From Streptomyces sp. 7-21 (lineage in GTDB: Bacteria > Actinomycetota > Actinomycetes > Streptomycetales > Streptomycetaceae), in NCBI RefSeq assembly GCF_016741785.1, contig NZ_JAERRL010000012.1, positions 101,102-165,101 of the forward strand: 64,000 nucleotides of DNA. Direction: 5' to 3'. Below, in pieces: positions 42,102 to 50,918 of this stretch (positions are counted from its first letter, which is position 1; every line of letters starts with the position of its first letter). The translations under genes were made by a program, and so were the position numbers. The notes beneath the pieces are model-generated. The model searched no databases and was not told where the DNA came from. It saw nothing but the letters and a program-made list of their open reading frames with translations.

Positions 42102-42917
42102 GTGATCGATACGGGACTGGCCGGCCGGATCGTGCTCATCACGGGGGCCAACGGCGGCATCGGCGCGGCCATCGCGCGGGCGTTCGCCGACCAGGGCGCG
42201 CGCGTCGCGGTGCACTACTACGAGGGCGACGGCGCCGACCCCGGGCCGCCGCCCGGGGTGCGCTGGGAGCACACCGCGCCCGGCCGCCAGGAAGCCGAGC
42301 GCCTCGCCGCCCGGCTCGCGGACGGCGACAGCGGCCGGGCCATGGCCTTCCCCGCCGACCTGGCCGCCGCGGACGCGCCGCAGGCGCTGTTCGACGCCGT
42401 CGAGGCCCGCATGGGCCCGGTGTCCGTGTTGGTCAACAACGCGGCCCACTGCGAGAGCCCCGACACCATCGACGCCCTGACCGCCGACGGCCTGGGCCGC
42501 CACTACCGCGTCAACGCCATCGCCCCGGCCCTGCTCACCGCCGAGCTGGCGCGCCGCGTGCCCGCCGAGGCGGCGCCCAGCGGCTCGTACAGCGTCGTCA
42601 ACATCTCCACCGACGCCGCCCGCGCCTTCTCCGGGCAGATCGGCTACGGCACCTCCAAGGCCGCGCTGGAGGCGTTCACCCGCGCCGCCGCGCTCGACCT
42701 CGCCGCCGCGGGCATCCGCGTCAACGCCGTCGCGCCGGGCCCGGTGCAGACCGGCTGGATGGACGAGGACGTCTACGAGTACGCCCGCACGCTCGTGCCG
42801 ATGGGCCGCGTCGGGGAGCCCGCCGACGTCGCCGACGCCGTCGTCTTCCTGGCCTCCCGCCAGGCGCGCTGGATCACCGGCCAGGTGGTGCAGGTCGCCG
42901 GCGGGCACGCGCTGTAG
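42102..42917 (+). CDS. SDR-family oxidoreductase (FabG-like)
   Basis: GTG 42102; 271 aa. TGANGGIG cofactor motif at residues 14-21, VLVNNAAHCESPD, catalytic Ser in VVNISTDAA, YxxxK as YGTSK, and IRVNAVAPGPVQTGWM, with WITGQVVQVAGGH at the end. A loop after strand 2 (GDGADPGPPPGVRWEHTAPG) is longer than usual and may cap the active site. Possible partner of the divergent LLM oxidoreductase. Confidence 0.93.
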   Translation: MIDTGLAGRIVLITGANGGIGAAIARAFADQGARVAVHYYEGDGADPGPPPGVRWEHTAPGRQEAERLAARLADGDSGRAMAFPADLAAADAPQALFDAVEARMGPVSVLVNNAAHCESPDTIDALTADGLGRHYRVNAIAPALLTAELARRVPAEAAPSGSYSVVNISTDAARAFSGQIGYGTSKAALEAFTRAAALDLAAAGIRVNAVAPGPVQTGWMDEDVYEYARTLVPMGRVGEPADVADAVVFLASRQARWITGQVVQVAGGHAL

Positions 42918-42990
42918 CGCCCCGGCCGGTGCCTGGGCGGGGAGGGACGCTGCCAGCGCGGCAAAGGGACAAATAGGTCACAATGCCGCT

Positions 42991-43743
42991 ATGGGCGACA
43001 TACGTGCCCGGCGTGCCCGGTGTGCCTGGCGTTCCCGGCGCGCCCGCGGCGGGCTGGCCGGGCTCACCGGGCTGGCCGGGCTGGCCGGGCTGGCCGGGCT
43101 CACCGCGACCGGGGCGCACGCCGGGCGGGCCGACGACGTGCGGGACGCGCTGGCGAGCCCCGAACTGTCCTACTTCCTGCTGGCCATGGGCGTGCTGGCG
43201 CTCCTCTACGAGCTGGCCAGCCCCGGGCTGGGCGTGGCCGGCGCCCTCGGCGCCGTGCTGGTGGTCCTCGGTCTCGTCGCGCTGAGCGGCCTGGAGTTCC
43301 GCTCCGCCGGGCTGCCGCTGCTGCTGCTCGCCGCCGTGCTGCTCGCCGCGGAGCTGTTCACGCCGGTCACCGGCGCGTTCGCGGCGGCCGGGACGGTGGC
43401 GCTGCTGGCCGCCGGGGCGGTGCTGTTCGACGAGGAGGGCATCGGCGCCCTGGTGCTGTGGCCGGTGGCGCTGGTGGCGGGGGCGGGCGCCCTGCTGGCC
43501 GGGCGCCTGGCCTGGCGCGCCCGCGAAACCCCGCTGGCCACGGGCACGGAGACCTTCGTGGGCCGCGAGGCGGTGGTGCGGCACGCCGAGTCCGGCACGG
43601 GACAGGTGCTGCTGGAGGGCGCCTGGTGGACGGTGCGCGGCCGCGACGGGCCGGTCGCCGAGGGGGAGCGGGTCCGGGTCGTGGGCACCGAAGGGCTCGA
43701 CCTGGTCGTCGAAAGCGCCGACCCCGAGGAGGAATCCCCATGA
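42991..43743 (+). CDS. NfeD-family membrane protein
   Basis: 250 aa. After a basic start and a repeat-coded segment (GLAGLTGLAGLAGLAGLT) come four hydrophobic segments (YFLLAMGVLALLYELASPGL, GAVLVVLGLVALSGLEF, LLLLAAVLLAAELFTPV) and a C-terminal OB-fold (ETFVGREAVVRHAESG, VRVVGTEGLDLVVE). It lacks the ClpP-like protease domain of long NfeD proteins. NfeD and slipin genes occur together and form membrane microdomain complexes; the slipin follows with an ATGA overlap. The N-terminus is uncertain because of the tandem repeats. Confidence 0.88.
   Translation: MGDIRARRARCAWRSRRARGGLAGLTGLAGLAGLAGLTATGAHAGRADDVRDALASPELSYFLLAMGVLALLYELASPGLGVAGALGAVLVVLGLVALSGLEFRSAGLPLLLLAAVLLAAELFTPVTGAFAAAGTVALLAAGAVLFDEEGIGALVLWPVALVAGAGALLAGRLAWRARETPLATGTETFVGREAVVRHAESGTGQVLLEGAWWTVRGRDGPVAEGERVRVVGTEGLDLVVESADPEEESP
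43004..43104. repeat. Two short 9-bp tandem arrays in the 5' part of the NfeD gene
   Basis: About four degenerate units of GTGCCCGGC lie at 43004-43039, and six units of GGGCTGGCC/GGGCTCACC at 43051-43104. Unit length keeps the frame open when copies are gained or lost. In the used frame they code Leu-Ala-Gly-like repeats; in the +2 frame they code collagen-like Val/Trp-Pro-Gly repeats. Confidence 0.75.
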
Positions 43744-44624
43744 ACGCCCTGCTCATCGCCGTCATCGTCGTCGCGGCCGTACTGCTCATCCTGGCGATGG
43801 CGGCCGTAAAGATCGTCCCCGAGTACGAGCGGGGAGTGGTCTTCCGCCTCGGGCGCATCATCGGCGCCAAGGGCCCCGGGCTGTTCCTGATCATCCCGAT
43901 CGTGGACCGGATGATCCGCATCTCGCTGCGGACCGTCACGATGGACATCCCGCCGCAGGACATCATCACCAAGGACAACGTCACCGTCCGCGTGAACGCC
44001 GTGACGTACTTCAACGTCGTCGACCCTAACCGGTCGGTGCTGGCGATCGAGGACCACATCACCGGCACCTCGCAGATCGCGCAGACCACGCTCCGCAGCA
44101 TCCTCGGCCAGGTCGACCTGGACGAACTGCTCATCAACCGGGACGAGATCAACCGGCGGCTGCAACAGATCATCGACGACGTGACCGACCCGTGGGGCGT
44201 GAAGGTCACCCTGGTGGAAGTGAAGGACGTCGAGCTGCCGCAGGCCATGCGCCGCGCCATGGCCCGGCAGGCCGAGGCCGAACGCGACCGCCGCGCCAAG
44301 GTCATCCACGCCAAGGGCGAGTTCGAGGCGGCGCAGACCCTCGCCGACGCCGCCCAGCGGCTGGAGGAGCACCCCGCCGCGATGCAGCTGCGGATCCTGT
44401 CCACCATGGCGGAGGTCTCCAACGAGCGGAACTCCACGCTGATCTTCCCGCTGCCCATGGAGCTGCTCCGCCTCGTGGACACCCTCCGCCCCGGCGGCCC
44501 GGCCGGAACCGAGGCCCCGGCCGGGACGGCGCGCCCGGCCGCCCCCTCACACGTCGCGGCGGCGCAGCAGCCCGGCGGCGGCGAGCAGAGCGAGCAGCGT
44601 ATAGCCGGTGACCAGCAGGAGTGA
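43740..44624 (+). CDS. Slipin (stomatin/SPFH-domain protein)
   Basis: 294 aa; ATG 43740 overlaps the NfeD stop. N-terminal hydrophobic hairpin (LLIAVIVVAAVLLILAMAAV), then SPFH domain: VPEYERGVVFRLGRIIGAKG, IPPQDIITKDNVTVRVNAVT, TSQIAQTTLRSILGQVDLDE, MARQAEAERDRRAKVIHAKG. Membrane-bound oligomeric scaffold acting with NfeD. The last 26 codons (Pro/Ala/Gln-rich tail) lie antisense to the end of the ABC permease gene, a 78-bp tail-to-tail overlap. Confidence 0.95.
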   Translation: MNALLIAVIVVAAVLLILAMAAVKIVPEYERGVVFRLGRIIGAKGPGLFLIIPIVDRMIRISLRTVTMDIPPQDIITKDNVTVRVNAVTYFNVVDPNRSVLAIEDHITGTSQIAQTTLRSILGQVDLDELLINRDEINRRLQQIIDDVTDPWGVKVTLVEVKDVELPQAMRRAMARQAEAERDRRAKVIHAKGEFEAAQTLADAAQRLEEHPAAMQLRILSTMAEVSNERNSTLIFPLPMELLRLVDTLRPGGPAGTEAPAGTARPAAPSHVAAAQQPGGGEQSEQRIAGDQQE

Positions 44625-45296
44625 CGGCCACGGGCCGAGGCTGCCGACCGCCTCCGCCGAGGCGTCCGAGGACTGCGCCAGCTTCTCTAGCGCGGCCGTC
44701 GGCGAGACGCCCGCCACCCACCGCTCCGCGCCGCCGAACAGCGGCCCCAGCATCGACGGCAGAAGCAGCAGCGCCAGCACGGCCGTGACGGCGCCCGCCG
44801 CGTGGCGGAGCAGCGTGCCCAGCGCCAGGCCCAGCAGCCCCGCCACGGAGAACGCCGCCGCCACTCCCAGCAGCGCGGGCAGCGGCTCCCCCCGGGCGTA
44901 GTCCCCGCCCAGCATCGCCTCACCCACCCAGAACGCCCCCGCGCACGCGGGCAGCGCCAGCCCGTACAGCACCGCGGCCACCAGCACCGCCTTGGCCGCC
45001 AGCACCGTGCCGCGCGCGGGCACCGCCGTGAACGTCGTGCGCACCGTGCCGCTGCCGTACTCGCCGCAGACGGCCAGCGCCCCCGCCACCGCCGCCAGCA
45101 TCATCGCCGGGACCGCGAAGGTCAGGCTGCCGCCCAGCACCGTGTCGTCCGGCTGAAGGCTTCCGGTGGCCGCCACGAACACCGCGCCCGGCACCGGCAG
45201 CGCCGCCGCGGCCGCCGTCGTCCCCACCGTGGCGCGCACACTGCGGAACTTGATCCACTCGAACGCCAGCGTCCGCCGGAACACCACCGGGTTCAC
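44547..45296 (-). CDS. ABC transporter permease (ABC-2 type)
   Basis: GTG 45296, overlapping the ATPase stop (GTGA). 249 aa with six membrane segments; the start FRRTLAFEWIKFRSVRAT and AVCGEYGSGTVRTTFTAVPA are typical of actinobacterial ABC-2 export permeases. With the ATPase at 45293 it exports a drug, peptide or lipid. The two-component genes upstream probably control it. Confidence 0.92.
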   Translation of the reverse strand: MNPVVFRRTLAFEWIKFRSVRATVGTTAAAAALPVPGAVFVAATGSLQPDDTVLGGSLTFAVPAMMLAAVAGALAVCGEYGSGTVRTTFTAVPARGTVLAAKAVLVAAVLYGLALPACAGAFWVGEAMLGGDYARGEPLPALLGVAAAFSVAGLLGLALGTLLRHAAGAVTAVLALLLLPSMLGPLFGGAERWVAGVSPTAALEKLAQSSDASAEAVGSLGPWPSLLLVTGYTLLALLAAAGLLRRRDV

Positions 45297-46225
45297 CGCG
45301 CCGCACCCCCTGCCCGGCCGTCGGCCTGACCGCCCGCACGGTCCCCGGTCATCGCCGTGTAGACCTCCTCCAGCGTCGAGCGGCGCGGCGTCAGCTCGTG
45401 CACCGCCAGCCCGGCGCCGTGCGCCAGCTCGCCGATCCGTGCCGCATCCAGGCCCGACACCAGCCAGCCGCCGCCCGCGTGCGGCCGCACCGTGCCGCCC
45501 GCGTCGCGCAGCACCTCCCGCAGCCGCTCCGCCTCCGGGCCGCGCACCAGCGTGATGCCCGCGCCCGCGTGCGCGGCCAGGAACTCCCGCACCGGCGCGT
45601 CGGCCAGCAGCCGGCCGCCGCTGATCACGATGAGGTGATCGGCCGTCAGCTCCATCTCGCTCATCAGGTGGCTGGAGAGGAACACCGTGCGGCCCTCGGC
45701 CGCCAGCTTCCGCAGCAGGTCCCGGATCCAACGGATGCCGTCGGTGTCCAGCCCGTTGACCGGCTCGTCGAGGATCAGCACCTCCGGGTCGCCGAGCAGG
45801 GCGGCGGCGATGCCCAGGCGCTGCCCCATGCCGAGGGAGAAGCCCTTCACGCGCCGCCTGCCCGCCGCCTCGTCCAGCCCGACGGCACGCAGCACCTCGG
45901 GCACCCGGGAGGCGGGCAGCCCGTTGCTGGCCGCCAGGCCCGCCAGGTGGTGGCGGGCGGAGCGGCCCGGGTGCACGCCCCGGGCGTCGAGCAGCGAGCC
46001 GACGACGCGCAGCGGTTCCCGCAGGCGGGCGTACGGCCTGCCGCCGACCAGGGCGGTGCCCCGGTCCGGGGTGTCCAGGCCCAGGATCGCCCGCAGGGTC
46101 GTGGACTTGCCCGCGCCGTTCGGCCCGAGGAAGCCGGTCACCCGGCCGGGCCGCACCGAGAACGACAGGCCGTCCACGGCGGCCCGTCCTCCGTAGCGCT
46201 TGGTGAGGTCGTGTACGTCGATCAC
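45293..46225 (-). CDS. ABC transporter ATP-binding protein
   Basis: GTG 46225; 310 aa. DVHDLTKRYGGRAAVDGLSF, Walker A GPNGAGKST, LVGGRPYARL, signature FSLGMGQRLGIAAALLGD, Walker B VLILDEPVNGLD, H-loop FLSSHLMSE. Belongs to the drug-export type (DrrA/BcrA-like) with a C-terminal extension that contacts the permease (LHELTP-like region, TPRRSTLEEVYTAM). First gene of the transporter pair, 57 bp after the response regulator. Confidence 0.95.
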   Translation of the reverse strand: MIDVHDLTKRYGGRAAVDGLSFSVRPGRVTGFLGPNGAGKSTTLRAILGLDTPDRGTALVGGRPYARLREPLRVVGSLLDARGVHPGRSARHHLAGLAASNGLPASRVPEVLRAVGLDEAAGRRRVKGFSLGMGQRLGIAAALLGDPEVLILDEPVNGLDTDGIRWIRDLLRKLAAEGRTVFLSSHLMSEMELTADHLIVISGGRLLADAPVREFLAAHAGAGITLVRGPEAERLREVLRDAGGTVRPHAGGGWLVSGLDAARIGELAHGAGLAVHELTPRRSTLEEVYTAMTGDRAGGQADGRAGGAAR

Positions 46226-46281
46226 GCGGCCGACGCTAGGGGCGCGCGCGGCCGCCGCCATCCGGCGCGGGGAGCGGGCGG

Positions 46282-47028
46282 CTACTCCCCGCGGAGTAGC
46301 CCGCGGCCCCGGCCCGGGTCCCCGGCGCGCACCAGCCCGGACTCGTAGGCCAGCACGACCAGCTGGGCCCGGTCGCGGGCGCCGAGCTTGGTCAGCACGC
46401 GGCTGACGTGCGTCTTGGCCGTCAGCGGCGACATCAGCAGCCGGGCGCCGATCTCCTCGTTGGACAGGCCCTCGGCGACCAGCGCCATCACCTCCCGCTC
46501 GCGGGCGGTCAGCGGTGCCAGCACGCGGGCGCCATCCGCCAGCGGGCCGCGCAGCCGGGTGTACTCCTCGATCACCCGCCGCGTCACGGACGGCGCCAGC
46601 AGGCTGTGCCCGGCCGCGACCGTGCGGATGGCCTGCCGCAGCTCCTCCGGCTCGGCGTCCTTCAACAGGAACCCGGCCGCCCCAGCGCGCAGCGACTCGA
46701 AGACGTACTCGTCCGACTCGTACGTCGTCAGCACCAGCACCCGCACGCCCGCCAGCGCCGGGTCGGCGGCGATGCGGCGGGTGGCCGCAAGCCCGTCCGT
46801 GCCGGGCATGCGGATGTCCATGAGCACCACGTCGGGCCGCGTGGTGCGGGCCGCCGCCACCGCCCGGTCGCCGTCGGCGGCCTCCGCGACGACGACCAGA
46901 TCGTCCGTCAGGTCCAGCAGCGCGCGGAAACCGGCCCGCACCACCGTCTGGTCGTCGGCCAGCACCACGCGCACGCGCCCGCCGGTCTCCCGCGGGCCGC
47001 CGGGCCCGCCGCTTCGCGTCGCGGTCAT
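46282..47028 (-). CDS. NarL/LuxR-family response regulator
   Basis: 248 aa; ATG 47028 overlaps the kinase stop (ATGA). Receiver domain: VRVVLADDQTVVRAGFRALL with acidic pocket, phospho-acceptor Asp in VVLMDIRMPGTDG, VLTTYESDEYVFESLRAGA, LLKDAEPEELRQAI. C-terminal LuxR HTH: LTAREREVMALVAEGLSNEE, IGARLLMSPLTAKTHVSRVL. Likely regulates the ABC transporter genes just downstream. Confidence 0.95.
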   Translation of the reverse strand: MTATRSGGPGGPRETGGRVRVVLADDQTVVRAGFRALLDLTDDLVVVAEAADGDRAVAAARTTRPDVVLMDIRMPGTDGLAATRRIAADPALAGVRVLVLTTYESDEYVFESLRAGAAGFLLKDAEPEELRQAIRTVAAGHSLLAPSVTRRVIEEYTRLRGPLADGARVLAPLTAREREVMALVAEGLSNEEIGARLLMSPLTAKTHVSRVLTKLGARDRAQLVVLAYESGLVRAGDPGRGRGLLRGE

Positions 47029-48191
47029 GGCACCGAGGGTAGAGGCGCCAGCGGCAGCTCGGCGCGGACCCGGAAGCCGCCGCCCGGTTCCGGGCCGCAC
47101 GCCAGGGTGCCGCCCACAGCGGCGGCGCGTTCACGCATGCCGATCAGGCCGAAGCCGCCCCCGTCACCGGCCGGCGGAGCACCGGCGGCGCGGGCGGGAC
47201 CGCCGTCCACCACCTCGGCGACCAGCGTCCCGTCCGCCTCCGCCAGCGACACCACGGCCTCGCGCGCCCGCGAGTGCTTCACCACGTTGGTCAGCGCCTC
47301 CTGCACGATCCGGTACGCCGCCAGGCCCGTGCCGGGCGGCACCCGCGCGGGGTCCGGCAGCGGGCCGGCCAGGGTGACGCGCAGCCGCTCGCCGCCGGCG
47401 CGGGCGACCAGGCCCGGCAGCTGCGCCAGCCCCGGCGCCGGGCCGCCGGCGCCGGGCGCCCCGCCGCCGGGGACGTCCCGCAGCACCTCCAGGGTGGCGC
47501 GCAGCTCCCGCACCGCCTCCCGGCCCGACGCCCGCACCTGCCGCATCGCGTCCCGTGCCAGGTCCGGCCGCCGCTCCATCGCCTCCAGCGCCACCCCTGC
47601 CTGCACGGTCATGGCCGAGACGGTGTGCGCGATGATGTCGTGCAGCTCACGCGCGATCCGCATGCGCTCCGCCCGCACCCGGCGCTCCGCCTCGCGCTCG
47701 CGCTCCCGCTCGGCGCGCAGCGCCCGTTCCGCGTACGAGGCGGTCAGCTCCCGCCGCCCGCGCACCACCTCGCCCAGCAGCAGCGGCACCAGCGGCCAGA
47801 TCATCTCCAGCACCGGCGAGGGGAACGGCCGCCCCTCCTCCTGCCCGGAGAGCACGGCCACCACGCCCGACGCCGCCGCCGCGACGGCGCCGGTGACCAG
47901 GGTGCGCCGCCGCTCACCGGAGACGGCGACGCCGTACAGCGCCACCATCACCGGCAGGTTCAGCAGCTCGCCGATGTGCCCGTACAGCGTCCAGGCGGCG
48001 ATTCCCGCGCCCGTCACGACGGCGGCGGCCAGCGGCAGGCGGCGCCAGGCCAGCAGCCCGGCGAGCGACCCGGCGAAGACGAGCCAGCTGAACCAGTCGT
48101 CGTCCCGGGAACCCGTCATGCTGCTCGCCAGGTCGGCCGCGGTCAGGCAGCCCACGGCCGCGACGAGGACGGCGTCCGCGATAGTTCTCAC
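47025..48191 (-). CDS. Two-component sensor histidine kinase (NarL-class, HisKA_3)
   Basis: GTG 48191; 388 aa. About four or five membrane segments in the first 150 residues, then coiled coil (AERALRAEREREREAERRVR), phosphoacceptor motif RIARELHDIIAHTVSAM and HATPase_c (AYRIVQEALTNVVKHSRARE ... GGGFGLIGMRERAAAVGGTL). Cognate partner of the overlapping regulator. The signal is unknown; the short external loops suggest sensing within the membrane, such as envelope-active drugs. Confidence 0.94.
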   Translation of the reverse strand: MRTIADAVLVAAVGCLTAADLASSMTGSRDDDWFSWLVFAGSLAGLLAWRRLPLAAAVVTGAGIAAWTLYGHIGELLNLPVMVALYGVAVSGERRRTLVTGAVAAAASGVVAVLSGQEEGRPFPSPVLEMIWPLVPLLLGEVVRGRRELTASYAERALRAEREREREAERRVRAERMRIARELHDIIAHTVSAMTVQAGVALEAMERRPDLARDAMRQVRASGREAVRELRATLEVLRDVPGGGAPGAGGPAPGLAQLPGLVARAGGERLRVTLAGPLPDPARVPPGTGLAAYRIVQEALTNVVKHSRAREAVVSLAEADGTLVAEVVDGGPARAAGAPPAGDGGGFGLIGMRERAAAVGGTLACGPEPGGGFRVRAELPLAPLPSVP

Positions 48192-48273
48192 GTCCCGGAC
48201 GGTACGGCCACCGGGGCGCAGCCGCGTACGACTGACGGAGTACTGGACCGAAGAAGCCCGCAAGGAGCACCCC

Positions 48274-49131
48274 ATGGCCTGGACACTCACCGACGACCTC
48301 GACGCCTTCCTCGCCGCGGCGGGCGGCTTCCTGCGGGCCCGGCCCGCCGCGCACACGCTGCCGCTGACGATCACCGAGTCGCTGCGCGCCAGCGGCCCCG
48401 GCCTCTACGGCGGCGCCCCGCCGCGCTACGGCTGGTGGACCGAGGACGGCGAGGCCGGCGGCGCGTTCGTGCAGACGCCGCCGCACCCGATCGTGCTCAC
48501 CGGGCTGCCGGGCCGGGCGCTGCCGGCGCTGGCCGAGGCGCTCGACGGCGGCGCATACGCCGTGCCGGGCGTCAACGCGCCCGCGGACACGGCCGAGGCG
48601 TTCGCCGGGGCGTGGCGCGAGCGGCGCGGCGGCGGCCTGCGGGCGCGCGTGGCGATGCGGGAGCGGCTGTACCGGCTGACCACGCTGGCCTGGCCCGACC
48701 CGATGCCCCCGGGCGCGGCCCGGGTGGCCGGCGAGGCGGACCGGCCGCTGCTGACCGACTGGTACCGGGCGTTCGGCGAGGAGACGGGCGCGGCGGCGGT
48801 CCCGCCCGGCCAGGCGGTGACCGCGCGGCTCGGCTACGGCGGGCTGACGCTGTGGGAGGCGGACGGCACGCCGGTGGCCATGGCGGGCGTCAGCCGGGCG
48901 GTGGCGGGCATGGTCCGCGTCGGCCCCGTCTACACGCCGCCCGCGCTGCGCGGCCGCGGCTACGGCGGCGCCGTGACCGCCGCCGTCAGCGGCGCGGCGC
49001 GGGAGCGCGGGCTGGCCGAGGTGCTGCTCTTCACCGACCTGGCCAACCCCACCAGCAACGGCCTGTACCAGCGCCTCGGCTACGAACCGGCCGGTGACTA
49101 CGCGGTCTGGGCCTTCAGCTCCGGCGCCTGA
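48274..49131 (+). CDS. GNAT-family N-acetyltransferase
   Basis: 285 aa; ATG 48274 after CAAGGAG. The C-terminal acetyl-CoA site is VGPVYTPPALRGRGYGGAVT, followed by LLFTDLANPTSNGLYQRLGY. The N-terminal half (about 130 residues) is a second, degenerate GNAT-like domain as in other long actinobacterial members. Cytoplasmic; substrate unknown. Divergent from the two-component operon. Confidence 0.92.
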   Translation: MAWTLTDDLDAFLAAAGGFLRARPAAHTLPLTITESLRASGPGLYGGAPPRYGWWTEDGEAGGAFVQTPPHPIVLTGLPGRALPALAEALDGGAYAVPGVNAPADTAEAFAGAWRERRGGGLRARVAMRERLYRLTTLAWPDPMPPGAARVAGEADRPLLTDWYRAFGEETGAAAVPPGQAVTARLGYGGLTLWEADGTPVAMAGVSRAVAGMVRVGPVYTPPALRGRGYGGAVTAAVSGAARERGLAEVLLFTDLANPTSNGLYQRLGYEPAGDYAVWAFSSGA

Positions 49132-49164
49132 CGCCCGCGCCCGCGCCGGCCGGAGCGGAGCCGG

Positions 49165-50655
49165 TCAGCGGGCGAAGGACCGCCCGAAGCCGGTGCCGGA
49201 CCAGTACAGGTCGTCCGGGTCGTCGCTGCCGGCGGTGGGCGCGCCCAGCGCGGCCGGCCCGAACGCGGTGGCGTCCGGCCCGGCTGACGGCCCGTCCGCC
49301 GTGCCGCCGATGACGGTCACCGCGCCGGAGAGGCTGCCGTCGACGGTCTGGCGGGGCGCGCCCACGGCGAGTTCGGGATGCCCGTCGCCGGTCATGTCAC
49401 CCAGCCACACCGCGCTGCCGAAGCGGTCGGTCGCCTCGGGCTCGCCGGGCACGCCGGCGGCGCCCTGCGCGAAGGTGAGGGCGCCGTCGCCCGTCAGCCC
49501 GTCCTCGCCGCCGAACAGCACGACGGCGGCGCCCGCGCCGGGCGCGCCCGCGTCTTCGCCGGGGACCCCGGCGGCCAGGTCGGCGTAGCCGTCGCCGTTG
49601 ACGTCGCCCGCCGCGAGGGCGGCGCCGAACTCGTCGGCGGTCGCGTCGCCGTCCGTCACGCCCGTGCTGTCCTGGGTGAGCGGCGTGCCCGCGCCGCGCA
49701 GGCCCTGCGGGGAGCCGCGCAGCACCCGGATCTCGCCGGGGTCGTTCGGGCTGTCCTCGGAGACCTGGCCGACGTCGCGGACGGCGAGGTCGCCGCAGCC
49801 GTCGCCGTCGAAGTCCGCGATGACGCCGTTGCGGGAGTACGTCTCCACGGTGACGTACTCCTTGGTCAGCCCGTCCTCGCCGCTGACGTAGAGGCGGGCG
49901 TACTCCTGCATCTCCTCGAACGCCTGGCTGGTGACGAGGTCGTCGCGGCCGTCGCCCGTGACGTCGCCGATGATCATCTGGTCCGGCACGCTGGCCTCGC
50001 CGAAGCTCATCGCGCCCAGGCTGACCGTGCGGCGGGCCTCGCCGTCGCGGCCGAGCGGCCCGTACGCGATGGTCAGGCCGGAGCCGGCGTCGTGGCTGCC
50101 GAAGAGCAGGTCGGCCTGGCCGTCGCCGTCGAAGTCGCCGCCCCCCAGGCCGTAGCCGCCGGGCAGCACCGGGCCGGCGGTCAGCCCCTCGGCCGAGCCC
50201 CAGAACACGGCGGTGCGGGGGGAGTTCGACGGCTCGTGGTCCATCGTCACGGCCAGGTCCGTGACACCGTCCCCGTCGAGATCGCGGGCCACCACGTCCT
50301 CTCCGAAGGTCGTGGCGTGGGACAACTCCTCCGGCACGTCCTCGGCATCGCGGCTGAGCACCTGGGCGCGGCCGGTGTCCGGGCCGTCCGGCGAGCCGTA
50401 GACGACCGAGACGGCCCCCGCCCGTTTCGCGGAGCCGACGGCGCTGAGCATGGCGGGCAGCGCCAGGTCGGCGTGGCCGTCGCCGTTGAAGTCGGGCGGG
50501 CCCGGTGCGTTCCGCTCCGCCTGGCCCGAGTCGTGGCAGGCGCCGGGCCCCGCCTCGGCCGCACCCTCGTCCGGCGGCGGCGCGGTCTCCGAGCCGCAGG
50601 CCGCCAGCGGCGCGGCGAGCAGCACCGCCACCAGGACGCCCCGGGTGCGCTTCAT
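49165..50655 (-). CDS. FG-GAP/integrin-alpha-like beta-propeller lipoprotein
   Basis: 496 aa from ATG 50655 (a GTG three codons earlier is possible). Lipoprotein signal LLAAPLAAC. Seven calcium-binding D-x-D/N-G-D-G loops are spaced through the protein: DFNGDGHADL, DLDGDGVTDL, DFDGDGQADL, DVTGDGRDDL, DFDGDGCGDL, DVNGDGYADL, DMTGDGHPEL. This predicts a seven-bladed propeller on the cell surface, as in FG-GAP repeat proteins that mediate binding. No catalytic domain is attached. Confidence 0.93.
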   Translation of the reverse strand: MKRTRGVLVAVLLAAPLAACGSETAPPPDEGAAEAGPGACHDSGQAERNAPGPPDFNGDGHADLALPAMLSAVGSAKRAGAVSVVYGSPDGPDTGRAQVLSRDAEDVPEELSHATTFGEDVVARDLDGDGVTDLAVTMDHEPSNSPRTAVFWGSAEGLTAGPVLPGGYGLGGGDFDGDGQADLLFGSHDAGSGLTIAYGPLGRDGEARRTVSLGAMSFGEASVPDQMIIGDVTGDGRDDLVTSQAFEEMQEYARLYVSGEDGLTKEYVTVETYSRNGVIADFDGDGCGDLAVRDVGQVSEDSPNDPGEIRVLRGSPQGLRGAGTPLTQDSTGVTDGDATADEFGAALAAGDVNGDGYADLAAGVPGEDAGAPGAGAAVVLFGGEDGLTGDGALTFAQGAAGVPGEPEATDRFGSAVWLGDMTGDGHPELAVGAPRQTVDGSLSGAVTVIGGTADGPSAGPDATAFGPAALGAPTAGSDDPDDLYWSGTGFGRSFAR

Positions 50656-50847
50656 CTTCCTCACTCCCCCTTCGCCCCGCTCCGGACCGGAAGCGGGGCG
50701 GCTGGCACGTTCGACGAAGGCCCTAGCATCGCACTGCGTGACCGGAATGGCTCAACTCCCATGCGGGAAATGACCGTTTCGGGTACCGGCGCGTCGCTGA
50801 CCCCGAGCGACGGGCGCGGCGCGGCCCGCCGGTCGGGTGGTTTCCGG

Positions 50848-50876
50848 TTGACCCGGGCGGCCCTGGGTAACTAGCT
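50848..50876 (+). promoter_or_regulatory. Possible promoter of the flavoprotein gene
   Basis: TTGACC at 50848-50853 with CTAGCT or TAGCTG 17-18 bp downstream resembles a housekeeping sigma promoter and sits about 45 bp before the ATG at 50919. Confidence 0.35.
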
Positions 50877-50918
50877 GTGTTGTCCGGCCACCGGCCCGTG
50901 CCCCGGAGGGATGTGCCC

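Noticed and set aside
46408..48273. Forward frame preceding the GNAT gene
   Set aside because: Antisense to the two-component genes; the acetyltransferase starts at 48274 with its own ribosome site.
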